Of a stretch of DNA of 64,000 nucleotides, positions 8,169 to 16,482 are shown piece by piece (positions within the stretch are counted from its first letter, which is position 1; every line of letters starts with the position of its first letter). The translations under genes were made by a program, and so were the position numbers. The stretch is taken from assembly GCF_025384765.1 (NCBI RefSeq), contig NZ_VHLL01000001.1, forward strand, positions 434,001-498,000. Reading direction: 5' to 3'. Source of the stretch: Methanoculleus formosensis (GTDB lineage: Archaea > Halobacteriota > Methanomicrobia > Methanomicrobiales > Methanoculleaceae). The notes beneath the pieces are model-generated. The model ran no database searches and was not told the DNA's origin. It saw nothing but the letters and a program-made list of their open reading frames with translations.

Positions 8169-8954
8169 ATGGATCCGCTCGTTGTCGCCACGTTCGCCGT
8201 CGTCGCCCTGCTTGAGATCCTCGTTCCGCTCGCGCTTGGCTACTGGATCGTCAAAAAATTTGGCCTTTCATGGCGGGTCTTCGGGCTCGGCGCCCTCTTC
8301 TTCATCGTCGTGCAGGTCTTCCACGCGCCGTTCGTCATCTTGACGCAGAACCCACTCTACTCCGCCCTCCTGCCGTTCGGGACAACCGCAGCCCTCGCGG
8401 TCCTCGCCCTCTACCTCGGCCTCATGGCCGGGCTCTTCGAGGAGGTCGGCCGCTACCTCGTCTACCGCTATCTCTTCCGGCGCCGGGAGATCCCCCTCAC
8501 CCGGGAGAACGGCCTCCTCTTCGGGACCGGGTGGGGCGGCGTCGAGAGCATGATCGTCGCGCTGGTCGTGCTTGCGGGCATGGCCTCCTACATCCTTCTC
8601 ACCGGCGACGGGGGAGCGATCCCCCTGCCCGACGACCCTGCCGTCCAGGTGCAGGTCGACGCTCTCCGTGCCCTCACGCCGCTCGATATCCTCCCCGGGC
8701 TTGCCGAGCGGATGATGACGATCACCCTGCACATCGCCTGGTCGCTGATGGTGCTTGCTGCCGTCGTCTACGGCAAAAAAGCGCTCCTCGCCCTTGCCGT
8801 CCTCTGGCACGCCGCAGTGGACGCCGCCGCCGTCTACCTCGTGCAGACGCACGGGATTCTCGTGACCGAGGGGGTCATATTCCTCTTTGCGGTGCTCGCC
8901 CTCGCGTATATACTGTGGGAGTGGCGGCGGATGGGGGTAAGGGCGGCGGCCTGA
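8169..8954 (+). CDS. YhfC-like intramembrane metalloprotease family protein
   Basis: A 261-residue polytopic membrane protein of the YhfC family, a relative of CAAX/PrsW-type intramembrane proteases. Key motifs are GLFEEVGRYLVYR (about residues 87-99, the glutamate pair), GTGWGGVESM (about 118-127) and LWHAAVDAAAVYL (about 216-228, the histidine). These are the positions expected for a membrane-embedded metal site. The substrate is unknown. No Shine-Dalgarno sequence is seen and the TATA spacing suggests a leaderless message. Confidence 0.8.
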   Translation: MDPLVVATFAVVALLEILVPLALGYWIVKKFGLSWRVFGLGALFFIVVQVFHAPFVILTQNPLYSALLPFGTTAALAVLALYLGLMAGLFEEVGRYLVYRYLFRRREIPLTRENGLLFGTGWGGVESMIVALVVLAGMASYILLTGDGGAIPLPDDPAVQVQVDALRALTPLDILPGLAERMMTITLHIAWSLMVLAAVVYGKKALLALAVLWHAAVDAAAVYLVQTHGILVTEGVIFLFAVLALAYILWEWRRMGVRAAA

Positions 8955-9296
8955 CTTCACTCCTCCCTTCGCGTTCTTCGCGGCTTCGCGTGAGACCTCG
9001 CTATCGTCTTCCAATCTGCTCACGCGAAGAGCGCGAAGCCGCGAAGTGCGACGGTTCGGAGCGCGATGGTGCGTAAGAACCGGAGGATGAGAAGACCGAC
9101 TTTCCCGAAGGGAAAGGAGTTCGAGCACCGTCAGGTGCGAAGGGGAGCGGTCACCTATAACGTGCGCTGAATTTCGTGTTTTTCGCGAGTCGCGCCTTCG
9201 ACGCTCCAACCCTGCTCCGTAGGAGCATCGTGCCTTGAAACCCATGGCTTCTCATGGGGTCAACCGTTGGCCTGGAGATACTGGATACCGCGGGCA
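8955..9296. other. Non-coding spacer rich in hairpins
   Basis: I see no gene in this 342-base spacer. It holds a long dispersed palindromic repeat (8967-9046), then four short perfect hairpins: 9100-9116 (stem 7), 9125-9138 (stem 5), 9213-9227 (stem 6) and 9241-9258 (stem 6). Both flanking genes point into the spacer (YhfC-like on plus, thiL on minus), so it is a 3'-3' region where hairpins could protect or end both transcripts. Confidence 0.5.
8967..9046. repeat. Dispersed palindromic repeat, copy 1
   Basis: Two inverted arms of about 28 bases (8967-8994 and 9019-9046) are built from GCGAAG-type words and end in GTGAG facing CTCAC. The same arm sequence recurs at 20672-20744, 46383-46464 and 48082-48150. 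Here the arms are in the opposite order from the other three copies. It lies at the 3' ends of two convergent genes. Confidence 0.8.
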
Positions 9297-10163
9297 CTAC
9301 CCGCTCCACTCGTGCAGGTATCCCCGGCGTTCGAGCGGCTTTCCGTCCGCGAGGACAGTTCGCTCTGCTACGACCTCCCCGATGACGTGTGCAGTAACCC
9401 CCGGAACCGGAAGGATACCGGCGGGAGCGGTAAAGAGGAGTTCGAAGTCCCCCCCGCCGTAGAGCGCGAGTTCCCGCCCCTCCTCCTCCGGGACGCCTGC
9501 CGGGAGCGGGAGGCGGGCGGTATCGATAGAGAACCCGCAGTCGTTCACGGCGAGGAGGTCGTGGAGCGAGAGAATGAGACCGTCGGAGATGTCCATCATC
9601 GCCGAGACCCCGGCCCGGCCGAGCGCCTGCCCCTCCCTGACCCGGGGCTGCGGTTCGAGGAGTTCCTTTCGGTGCCGGTCGTGGCCGGCGAGAGCGGCCT
9701 CGGCCTCCCCGAGCGGCCCGGTGACGGCGATGACGTCCCCCGGCCGCGCCCCCCGCCTCCGGACGAGGTGCTCGGGGGCGACGAGCCCAAGTCCCGTGCT
9801 CACGATCGTCAGCTCCCGGTGAGCATCGAGATCGCCGCCCACGAGTTCGGCGCCGAACGCGGTGCAGCAGTCCCGGGCGCCCTCCATGATGCCCCTGAGG
9901 CGTTCCGGTTTATCGAGGCCGACCGCGAGGAGCACCTCTCCCGGCGCCGCGCCCATGCTCGCGATGTCCGAGAGGGTGACTGCCGTCGTCATCCAGCCGA
10001 TCTGCCAGTCGGTCATTCCGGCCGGAAAATCGGTCGTCTCGTGGAGCATATCGGTGCTCGCGACCATGAGGCGGTCGCCGCAGGGGATGACGGCGCAGTC
10101 GTCACTGAGTCGCTCCGGGCCGATGATCGTCCCGATCAGCCGGTGCAGGCCTCGCTCATCCAC
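9297..10163 (-). CDS. thiL: Thiamine-monophosphate kinase
   Basis: ThiL phosphorylates thiamine monophosphate to the diphosphate cofactor. The 288-residue protein shows the PurM/ThiL fold signatures: DDCAVIPCG near residue 21, ASTDMLHETTDFP, VTLSDIASMGA, ELVGGD, AVTGPLG, MMDISDGL and GGGDFELLF. I chose the GTG at 10163 because a strong GGAGGTG lies nine bases before it and the N-terminal sequence matches the family; the frame is open further upstream only inside the neighbouring gene. It overlaps the COG2433 gene by eight bases, so translation is coupled. Confidence 0.93.
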   Translation of the reverse strand: MDERGLHRLIGTIIGPERLSDDCAVIPCGDRLMVASTDMLHETTDFPAGMTDWQIGWMTTAVTLSDIASMGAAPGEVLLAVGLDKPERLRGIMEGARDCCTAFGAELVGGDLDAHRELTIVSTGLGLVAPEHLVRRRGARPGDVIAVTGPLGEAEAALAGHDRHRKELLEPQPRVREGQALGRAGVSAMMDISDGLILSLHDLLAVNDCGFSIDTARLPLPAGVPEEEGRELALYGGGDFELLFTAPAGILPVPGVTAHVIGEVVAERTVLADGKPLERRGYLHEWSG

Positions 10164-12108
10164 CGCGGCGCACCTCCTTCTCTCGCTCGCTCCGGTACTC
10201 CTTGAAGAGATACTCGAGGCGCTCGGCCTCCTGCTCGCGCCGGAACTCTTTCTGCTCCTCCTCCCATTCGGCGATCGCTTCATCGAGGGCGCGGGAGAGC
10301 GCCGCCCCGGTCCTGCCGCGGATATCCGGCCGGACAGCCTCTTCCCGGAGGAGGGGAAGATCGCCCTCCCGTGCGATCCGGACGAGGTTCGGGTCGGGCG
10401 GCTCCCCCCCGGCGATCAGCGCCCGGACGCCTGTCCCGGCAAGGTCCTTCACCACGCCGCGCCCCCAGCCGTGCGTTCGCGGGACGTAGAGGACGTCTCC
10501 TCCGGCGATGCCGATCCCCTCCTGGAGAGCCCGCACCGCTTCGCGGGTGAGGGAGTCGAGCACCTTGAGCGGGGTGTAGTCCTCCGATATCTCGAGTTTC
10601 GCGACCTTCTGCATCCTCTCCAGGCGCTTCTTCAGCTGCCGGGACCGCCGCCGCTCGCCCCGGAGTTGCTCGCGCAGGCTCTCGATCGTCGCGTCCTTCG
10701 CCGCCAGCTCCGCGTCCCGGCGGATCTTGCGCTCCGTCGCGGATCGCGCCCGGCGTACGGCCGCTCGCAGGCGCTCCCCCTCCCGGTCGCGCTCCCGGAG
10801 TTCTTCCTGGAGTTCCTGGACGTAACTCCGGAGCCGCTTCACCATCCCGTCGAGCGCCATCACCCGCTCGTCCTCGACCGTCCGCTCCGGTTCGGCCTCC
10901 GCCGCCGGTGCCTCTTCCTTCTTTGCCGCCGGAGCTCCCTTCAGGTCTGCAAGAACGGTATCGAGCGGCTGGCCCCGGAGCACCCGCGCCCGGACCTCGT
11001 CGAGGTCGTAGCCCGGCCCCACCCTCTTTGCGATGTTGCGGAACTTGTTCTGGAGACTCCGGTAAGCGTCCAGCGCCGCAGAGAGGGCGTCGCGCTCGTG
11101 GTCGTTGGTGTAGGAGAACGGCGCGGTCAGGTCATACTTCGCCTCCACCGAGAGCGACTGCTTCGGGGTGTAGGGGATGGCGTTGAACGCCCGCCGGATC
11201 TTCTCGACCGAGTAGGGCATCTCGCGGACGTCGGAGGCGACAATGAGCGGTTTTCCCGCACGATAGAGTTCTTCGACGATATCGGACATCGTCATCTGCC
11301 GCGAGCTCGAGAGGAGAACCAGGTTCCCGTCGAGGTCCACGGCGGCGATCCCGGTGGTCGTCCCCGGGTCGAGCCCGACGATCAGGTAGCGGGGGCGGCC
11401 GGAGAGGGGTTCGAACCGTATCCGGTCGAGTTGCCTTCCTGCCACCCGCACCTGGACGTCGGCGCCCCGGGTTGAGTGAACCGGCACCATTTCCCGGGGG
11501 GCCCTGACCCGGAACGCGACCCTTGAGTAGCCGCCGAAGGCCTTCGTCTCCTTCTTCTCGTAGTCGAGGCCGGCGCCCCGGAGCCGCCCCTCGATCTCCC
11601 GGGCCGTCTGCAGCACGCCGCCGTGGATCTTCCTCGCGTAACGGTTCTGGCTCCACCCGCCCCGGCCCGGCGAGCGGTGCCGGCTCACCGTGATGTCGGT
11701 GGTGTTCTCGAACGCGATCACCTCGACGCCCGCCCCGAGCGCGGCCACCCGGGCGGTGGTCCGCGCCTCGGCGTTGGGGTCGAACTTGTTGAAACTGATG
11801 TTGTAGCGGGCGGCGACCTTCCCGAGGCTCTCTGTGCGCTCGCCGCCGGTCACCTGGACGAGTTTCGTTGCGGGGGGGAGCGACTGGAGGAAGGCGTGGA
11901 GTTCGCGCTGGTCGGCGGCGATCTCCTGGAGGCTGTCCACCGCGAGGATATCGGGCTCTTCGGCGGCGAGGAGGCGCTGGAGCCGGAACCCGGTCACCTC
12001 CTCGACGCCCAGGACCTCCCCGTCCTCCACCCGGGCGAGAGCGTAGACCGGTCGTCGGGTACGGGAACGGACTGAGCCTTTGATGATGTCGATCCCGAAG
12101 ACCTTCAC
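10156..12108 (-). CDS. COG2433/DUF460 protein, RNase H-like with coiled coil
   Basis: A 650-residue archaeal protein of the DUF460 family. The N-terminal half is RNase H/RuvC-like: VFGIDIIKG at residue 3, and a second block LIVGLDPGTTTGIAAVDLDG near 245, whose Asp residues resemble a nuclease active site. Residues about 380-420 are a low-complexity Ala/Glu/Lys linker. They are followed by a long charged coiled coil (about 425-515) and a C-terminal domain. Function is not established; a predicted RNase H-fold nuclease is the usual description. It sits between rio2 (4-base overlap) and thiL (8-base overlap), which hints at a link to ribosome or RNA work. Confidence 0.85.
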   Translation of the reverse strand: MKVFGIDIIKGSVRSRTRRPVYALARVEDGEVLGVEEVTGFRLQRLLAAEEPDILAVDSLQEIAADQRELHAFLQSLPPATKLVQVTGGERTESLGKVAARYNISFNKFDPNAEARTTARVAALGAGVEVIAFENTTDITVSRHRSPGRGGWSQNRYARKIHGGVLQTAREIEGRLRGAGLDYEKKETKAFGGYSRVAFRVRAPREMVPVHSTRGADVQVRVAGRQLDRIRFEPLSGRPRYLIVGLDPGTTTGIAAVDLDGNLVLLSSSRQMTMSDIVEELYRAGKPLIVASDVREMPYSVEKIRRAFNAIPYTPKQSLSVEAKYDLTAPFSYTNDHERDALSAALDAYRSLQNKFRNIAKRVGPGYDLDEVRARVLRGQPLDTVLADLKGAPAAKKEEAPAAEAEPERTVEDERVMALDGMVKRLRSYVQELQEELRERDREGERLRAAVRRARSATERKIRRDAELAAKDATIESLREQLRGERRRSRQLKKRLERMQKVAKLEISEDYTPLKVLDSLTREAVRALQEGIGIAGGDVLYVPRTHGWGRGVVKDLAGTGVRALIAGGEPPDPNLVRIAREGDLPLLREEAVRPDIRGRTGAALSRALDEAIAEWEEEQKEFRREQEAERLEYLFKEYRSEREKEVRRGG

Positions 12109-12962
12109 CCCACCACCCTTGCCAGTGCTTCGTCGAAGGCGTATTCGATGCCGTATTTCCGTTTGAAGTACTGGAGGATGTTCTCGATGTCGCGTGCCAG
12201 GATCTCATCGGCGTTCGGGTGGGCGGTCTCCACCCACTGCGGCCAGTCGATCAGCCAGCACTGCTCATCGTCGACCATGACGTTGAACTCGCTCAGGTCG
12301 CCGTGGATGATGCCGAGGCGATAAGCCTCATGGAGGTTCTCGAGGATCGCATCGAGGACCGGCCGGGGCTCTGCGAGGTCGGCCCGCGAGAGGTTGACGC
12401 CGGGGACAAACGACATCGCCACGACGTGCCGGTTCTGGTCGATCGGGAGCGGAACCGAGACGGCGGGGTGGAGGGTCTTCAACGCGTCGTACTCCATCTT
12501 CGCCGAGTTGCTGGAGGCGAAGATCCAGGGGCAGTGCCCGGTCTCCGGCATGTAGCCGCGCTTCACGCGGGCGGACTGGAACGACCGCTGCCCGACCCGG
12601 TGGAACTTCAGCACGACGACCCCGAGCCCCATCGCCTCGTAGACCTCCGACTCCTTCCCGACGCCGATCAGCGTCCCGAGCGCCTGGACGGTGCCCCGGC
12701 GGGTGAGGGTGTGGAGGGCCAGGGTGTCGTAGCCGTTGAAGACGAGCGCATAACCCTCGTAGGGGGTCTTCTCGTACCTGACCATATCCATGGCCATCAG
12801 CCTGCCCAGACGATAGGAGAGCTCGGACTCCGAGAACCTTGTGGACGACTTGAGCACCTCGAGCGGCACCCACCGGTACCGGCGCATGAGACGTTCGAGG
12901 GCGAGCAGGATCCGGAGTTCGTAGGCGTGCAGGGATCGCACGTATTCTGCAGGAACAGGCAT
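12105..12962 (-). CDS. rio2: RIO2 serine/threonine protein kinase
   Basis: The atypical kinase RIO2 acts in late maturation of the small ribosomal subunit. The 285-residue protein has an N-terminal winged helix (residues 1-85), the flexible P-loop substitute GVGKESEVYEA (about 101-111), the catalytic loop HGDLSEFNVM with Asp and Asn, and the metal-binding block LIDWPQWV. The RIO2 variant (rather than RIO1) is indicated by the N-terminal domain. The upstream TTTTATCA at about 12988-12995 is a good TATA box for a leaderless start. It heads the rio2-COG2433-thiL operon. Confidence 0.95.
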   Translation of the reverse strand: MPVPAEYVRSLHAYELRILLALERLMRRYRWVPLEVLKSSTRFSESELSYRLGRLMAMDMVRYEKTPYEGYALVFNGYDTLALHTLTRRGTVQALGTLIGVGKESEVYEAMGLGVVVLKFHRVGQRSFQSARVKRGYMPETGHCPWIFASSNSAKMEYDALKTLHPAVSVPLPIDQNRHVVAMSFVPGVNLSRADLAEPRPVLDAILENLHEAYRLGIIHGDLSEFNVMVDDEQCWLIDWPQWVETAHPNADEILARDIENILQYFKRKYGIEYAFDEALARVVG

Positions 12963-13011
12963 CTTCTACACCATTTATGTAGCGCGGTGATAAAAGGATG
13001 ATCGAGAAAAC

Positions 13012-13905
13012 ATGAAGTGCAGCAAGTGCCACCGCGACGCGATTCTTTTCCAGCGATACTCCGGGCTGCACCTCTGCGAGCAGCACTTCAACCGGGATTT
13101 CGAGGCGAAGGCGAAGCGGGCGATCCGGGAGCACCGCTGGATCAGGCCCGGAGATACGGTGGCGGTGGCGCTCTCGGGGGGGAAGGATTCGAGCGCCGTC
13201 CTCTTCTTCCTCCACCGGCTCCTCGGCGAGCGCCGTGACGTTCGGCTGATGGCGATCACGGTGGACGAGGGGATATCCGGCTACCGTGACCCGAACCAGG
13301 CCCGCGAGATCGCGGAGAACATGGGCGTCCCCTGGGTGACGGCAACATTCGTCGACGAGTACAGGATCACGCTCGATGAGATCGTAAAAAGAAGGGGAAC
13401 CCGGCTCTCCTGCTCCTACTGCGGCGTCCTCCGCCGGGCGCTGATGAACCGGATCGCTCGCGAGCATGGGGTCACGAAGTTCGCCTACGGGTTCAACCTG
13501 GACGACGAGGCCCAGTCGGTCCTGATGAACGCTCTCCGGGGTGATGCCGACCGGCTCACCCGCCCCATGCGGGAGGTTGAGGGGATGGTTCCCCGGATCA
13601 AGCCGTTCATGTACATCCCGGAGCGTGAGGTGGCGCTGTATGCCTTCCTCCACGTCGAGGGGTTCGACCTTGCGGGCTGCCCCTACGCGGGCGACGCTCT
13701 CCGGGGAGACGTCCGCGGCATCCTCGACGACTACACCTACCGCCACCCGGCGACGAAGTACTCGCTTGTGAACCTGGGCGAGGCCCTCCGGGAGCCGGAG
13801 AGGGTTACCGGCGAAGGGCTCCGGGTCTGCGAGCGGTGCGGTGAGCCGTGCGGGCGGATCTGCCGGACGTGCCAGGTACTTGACGAGGTTCGGCGGGGAG
13901 CCTGA
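13012..13905 (+). CDS. tRNA 2-thiolation ATPase, TtuA/Ncs6 (TIGR00269) family
   Basis: This 297-residue PP-loop enzyme activates a tRNA uridine with ATP for sulfur insertion. An N-terminal zinc finger (CSKCHRDA, residues 3-10, with CEQHF) precedes the PP-loop VALSGGKDSSA (about 52-62). CSYCGVLRR (about 139-147) carries the central cysteines of TtuA/NcsA, and a C-terminal CERCGEPCGRICRTC finger closes the protein. Whether it modifies U34 or U54 cannot be told from sequence. It is divergent from rio2 with overlapping promoter sequences. Confidence 0.88.
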   Translation: MKCSKCHRDAILFQRYSGLHLCEQHFNRDFEAKAKRAIREHRWIRPGDTVAVALSGGKDSSAVLFFLHRLLGERRDVRLMAITVDEGISGYRDPNQAREIAENMGVPWVTATFVDEYRITLDEIVKRRGTRLSCSYCGVLRRALMNRIAREHGVTKFAYGFNLDDEAQSVLMNALRGDADRLTRPMREVEGMVPRIKPFMYIPEREVALYAFLHVEGFDLAGCPYAGDALRGDVRGILDDYTYRHPATKYSLVNLGEALREPERVTGEGLRVCERCGEPCGRICRTCQVLDEVRRGA

Positions 13906-13982
13906 GTGGAAGGCGCCTGATAGGGGATTGGTGTGTGTCTACCAACCGCAGGGGTGAAGCGTCAAATGGAACGTTTCCGGGA

Positions 13983-14002
13983 TCACCCTATTTATAGGGT
14001 GA
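13983..14002. repeat. Near-perfect 20-base palindrome
   Basis: TCACCCTATTTATAGGGTGA has 9-base arms around a TT centre. It is the most A/T-rich spot downstream of the thiolation gene. It could be an operator, a promoter element (TTTATA inside) or a terminator hairpin; nothing decides among these. Confidence 0.5.
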
Positions 14003-14053
14003 ATTCCGAGGCAATTTTGTTCTACTCGCTCAACCCATCAACCGATACCCTCT

Positions 14054-14182
14054 GGATATCGCCATCGGGGAGACGGCCCGCCCCTGTCTCTGCAACGTAA
14101 AGGAGCACTGTAGCCCCCACCCCGCCCGGCCTCCGGCCTCCTCCCCCGCCCCGAGGGGCGAGGGCAGTGCGTGGCGATAGCC
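14054..14182. repeat. 129-bp inverted-repeat unit A (MITE-like)
   Basis: The ends GGATATCGCCAT (14054-14065) and GTGGCGATAGCC (14171-14182) are inverted repeats matching at 10 of 12 positions. The interior carries a small GC hairpin and the core GGGCAGTGCGTGGCGATA (14162-14179), also found in unit B. No coding potential is visible. Confidence 0.55.
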
Positions 14183-14255
14183 GGTGGGAAGCCGTGTCCC
14201 GGGAGCGAGTTGGCTATCTATCTTTTCCGGGATCTCCCATGCAGTGGACCGTGGG

Positions 14256-14384
14256 GGTATCGCCACTGGGGGTGGGGCCGACGGGGAGGGGGGAGCATCC
14301 CCCCTCCCCTGTCTCTATCCGTCCTGAATATCTCTAGCCCCCCACTCCCGCCCCTCGAGGGGCAGGGCAGTGCGTGGCGATACC
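14256..14384. repeat. 129-bp inverted-repeat unit B (MITE-like)
   Basis: The ends GGTATCGCCAC (14256-14266) and GTGGCGATACC (14374-14384) are perfect 11-base inverted repeats. The unit has exactly the same length as unit A and shares the CCCCTGTCTCT block, the small GC hairpin and the terminal core. The copies are 73 bases apart and imperfect, so the duplication is not recent. Confidence 0.6.
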
Positions 14385-14469
14385 TATTGGAAATCCGTCT
14401 ACAGAATATGCAATGTTCTAAAACGGCAGGCGGTAGAGGTTAACGTCGCTTGACCAGCGCCTCGCCCCT

Positions 14470-15192
14470 CTACCGCATCGCGAGACACCCGCCGGTCACG
14501 TCGGCGAATATCTCCATAAACTGCTCCGGGTGATTCAAAAACGCGACCGACCGGGGCCGCCCGATCAGGTCGTAGAGCCCGACCTCTCTCTCGATCCCGA
14601 TCTCCGGGACCTCCATCGGGTTGCAGTAGCGCACCGGGGGCGCGTCGGGGTAGCGCGGGTTCTTCACCAGCGCCCCGCCCTCCATCTCATAGTACGCGGC
14701 TCCTTTCAGGTCCGCGTAGGGGCCGTAGTTGCTTGAGAACTCCGACGAGACGAGGTTCGCCATCACGAGATCCTCTCTTGCCGGGTTGATCGTCACGTGG
14801 CCGTAGCCCGGCGGGATCAGGATCTTGTCACCGGCGGACGCCTCGATCATCACCACGTCGTCGGCATCGCGGGTCTGGAGGAGGTAGTGCCCTGTCCCCT
14901 CGAGCACCTCGTAGATCTCCGGGTAGAGTTCCCCTGCCAGGTTCTCGGTGTGGTAGTGGCCCTTTGTCTTGACGTACTCCCCGCAGAGTGTCCGGGCAGG
15001 AATGACGGTGATATCGTAGCGAATGTGTTGCTGCCGGAGCCATTCCCGGTCGCTCTCATTCCGGGCGAGATCCCGGTACATAAAATAGAGGGGGTGATCG
15101 GAGGTACAGGTCGGATCTGCGAGCACCTCCCGCATTTCCTCGATTATCCTTACCTGCGGCTCCGGCTTAGGGCCGTCCCAGTACCCGTTCAT
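14470..15192 (-). CDS. pgiA: Archaeal cupin-type glucose-6-phosphate isomerase
   Basis: PgiA interconverts glucose-6-phosphate and fructose-6-phosphate using a metal-bound cupin fold unrelated to the common isomerase. In the 240-residue protein the cupin motif GHYHTENLAGELYPEIYEVL (about residues 88-107) holds the His-His-Glu metal ligands plus the conserved ExYE. The second motif PPGYGHVTIN (about 137-146) gives the last His. The gene overlaps the COG1361 gene upstream by four bases (ATGA), so both are likely translated from one message under the same control. Confidence 0.93.
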   Translation of the reverse strand: MNGYWDGPKPEPQVRIIEEMREVLADPTCTSDHPLYFMYRDLARNESDREWLRQQHIRYDITVIPARTLCGEYVKTKGHYHTENLAGELYPEIYEVLEGTGHYLLQTRDADDVVMIEASAGDKILIPPGYGHVTINPAREDLVMANLVSSEFSSNYGPYADLKGAAYYEMEGGALVKNPRYPDAPPVRYCNPMEVPEIGIEREVGLYDLIGRPRSVAFLNHPEQFMEIFADVTGGCLAMR

Positions 15193-16472
15193 CTCTGTTT
15201 CTTACGGTACACGAATATATAATACCCTGCACCGACGATGACGGCCAGGACTGCGATCAGGAAGACCGGGTTGGTGAAGAGCGTGCCCTGCCTCTCCTCG
15301 AGCGCAACCCGCACCTTCATGCTGTCCGATATCTTGCTGTTGTCGAGGTTGTCGCGGTAGCGGATCTCGGAGTCGATCCCGTACTCCTTCGCGGTGCCGG
15401 CACCGTCGACGTTCACCTCGAACCTTGCCGTCGCGGTCTCGCCGGGAGCGAGGTCGCCGAGGAAGGCGGTGTCGTCGCTGCTGGTGAAGGGGTCGACGGC
15501 GCTGATCCGTGCCTGGGCATTGTAGACCGTTGCCGCCCCGGAGTTCCTGTACTCGACTTCAAGGATGCTCTTCTGGCCCTGGTAGAGCGTCTGCGGAGGT
15601 GAGACGACCTCGAAGGCGATCTTGCCGCCTACGGGAAGGCCGATTGTCGCCGGCCTGGAGGTCACCGTCTTGCCCTCGTAGTCCTCGTAGGTGACCGCGA
15701 CGTCCAGCGGGTAGGACTGGGGCTCTGCGGTGTTCGCGACCGAGACCTTGAACTTCACGTCCACCGTCTCGCCCGGTCCAAACGTCCCGATGTATGCGTT
15801 GCCGTCGGTGGGGATGAGCGGGCTCGAGCCGCTTCTCGTGACCATCGCGATCGCCTTCTCTGCCGTCTCGTGACCGACGTTCTTCAGGGTCATGTAGACG
15901 TAGCCTTCCGTGCCGACGTTCAGCGACTCGGAGCGGACATCAAGGACCTCGACCTGGAGGTCGGGCGTGACCCGCACGGTGAGCGGCAGGGTCAGGGTCT
16001 TCTTCTGGTAGTTGTAGCGGAGAACGTCGCCGTAATCTTCAGCGTCCTGCAGGTAGGTGTAGGTCACCTCGAGCGGCAGCGTGTATGTGCCCGGCTCGGC
16101 AGAATCCGCCACCTTCACGTTGAAGACGGCGTTCGCGGCGGCGCCGCCCGCGATGTCTCTCACGAACTGGGGGTCCGTCTTGACGGTGAACGGCGCGTCG
16201 CTGCTCTTGAGCGTCACGGTGACCAGTTTTGCGGTGTTCGGCTGGTCGTCGGGCGTGACGAGGGTCGAACCGACCATCTTGTGGGTATTCAGGCCGCTGT
16301 TGGATATGATGACCCCAAGTTGGGTCTCGTCCCCCGGTGCAAACTGGTTGGTACCGGAGATTGTTGCCGACAGATCGGGGCTTCCATAGAGGTATTTAAC
16401 ACCCTGTGCCGCCCCCGGCGCAGCCAGGAGTGCCAGCAGGAGCATCAGTACGGGTAGGTATTGCCAACGCAT
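15189..16472 (-). CDS. COG1361-type exported S-layer-like protein
   Basis: A 427-residue surface protein. A signal peptide occupies residues 1-22 (ending APGAAQG). At least three immunoglobulin-like NEW3/CARDB-type repeats follow; each has a GxxxxLxVxxxNxG block such as NVGTEGYVYMTLKNVG and a FGPGETVDVKFKV block. One membrane helix (about 402-422) ends in a basic tail YRKKQR. Such proteins sit on the outer face of the membrane. It is co-transcribed with pgiA, an unexpected partner for a sugar isomerase. Confidence 0.8.
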   Translation of the reverse strand: MRWQYLPVLMLLLALLAAPGAAQGVKYLYGSPDLSATISGTNQFAPGDETQLGVIISNSGLNTHKMVGSTLVTPDDQPNTAKLVTVTLKSSDAPFTVKTDPQFVRDIAGGAAANAVFNVKVADSAEPGTYTLPLEVTYTYLQDAEDYGDVLRYNYQKKTLTLPLTVRVTPDLQVEVLDVRSESLNVGTEGYVYMTLKNVGHETAEKAIAMVTRSGSSPLIPTDGNAYIGTFGPGETVDVKFKVSVANTAEPQSYPLDVAVTYEDYEGKTVTSRPATIGLPVGGKIAFEVVSPPQTLYQGQKSILEVEYRNSGAATVYNAQARISAVDPFTSSDDTAFLGDLAPGETATARFEVNVDGAGTAKEYGIDSEIRYRDNLDNSKISDSMKVRVALEERQGTLFTNPVFLIAVLAVIVGAGYYIFVYRKKQR

Positions 16473-16482
16473 CTCTTCACCT

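Larger units (their letters stand above)
13906..14469. other. Long non-coding spacer with palindrome and two repeat units
   Basis: I see no protein gene in these 564 bases. They contain a 20-base palindrome (13983-14002) and two 129-bp units with terminal inverted repeats (14054-14182 and 14256-14384), listed separately. The rest is pyrimidine-rich without recognisable motifs. Confidence 0.5.

Noticed and set aside
12328-13746. 472-codon minus-strand frame spanning rio2 and the thiolation gene
   Set aside because: It is antisense to the thiolation gene and in another frame of rio2; composition is that of a shadow frame.
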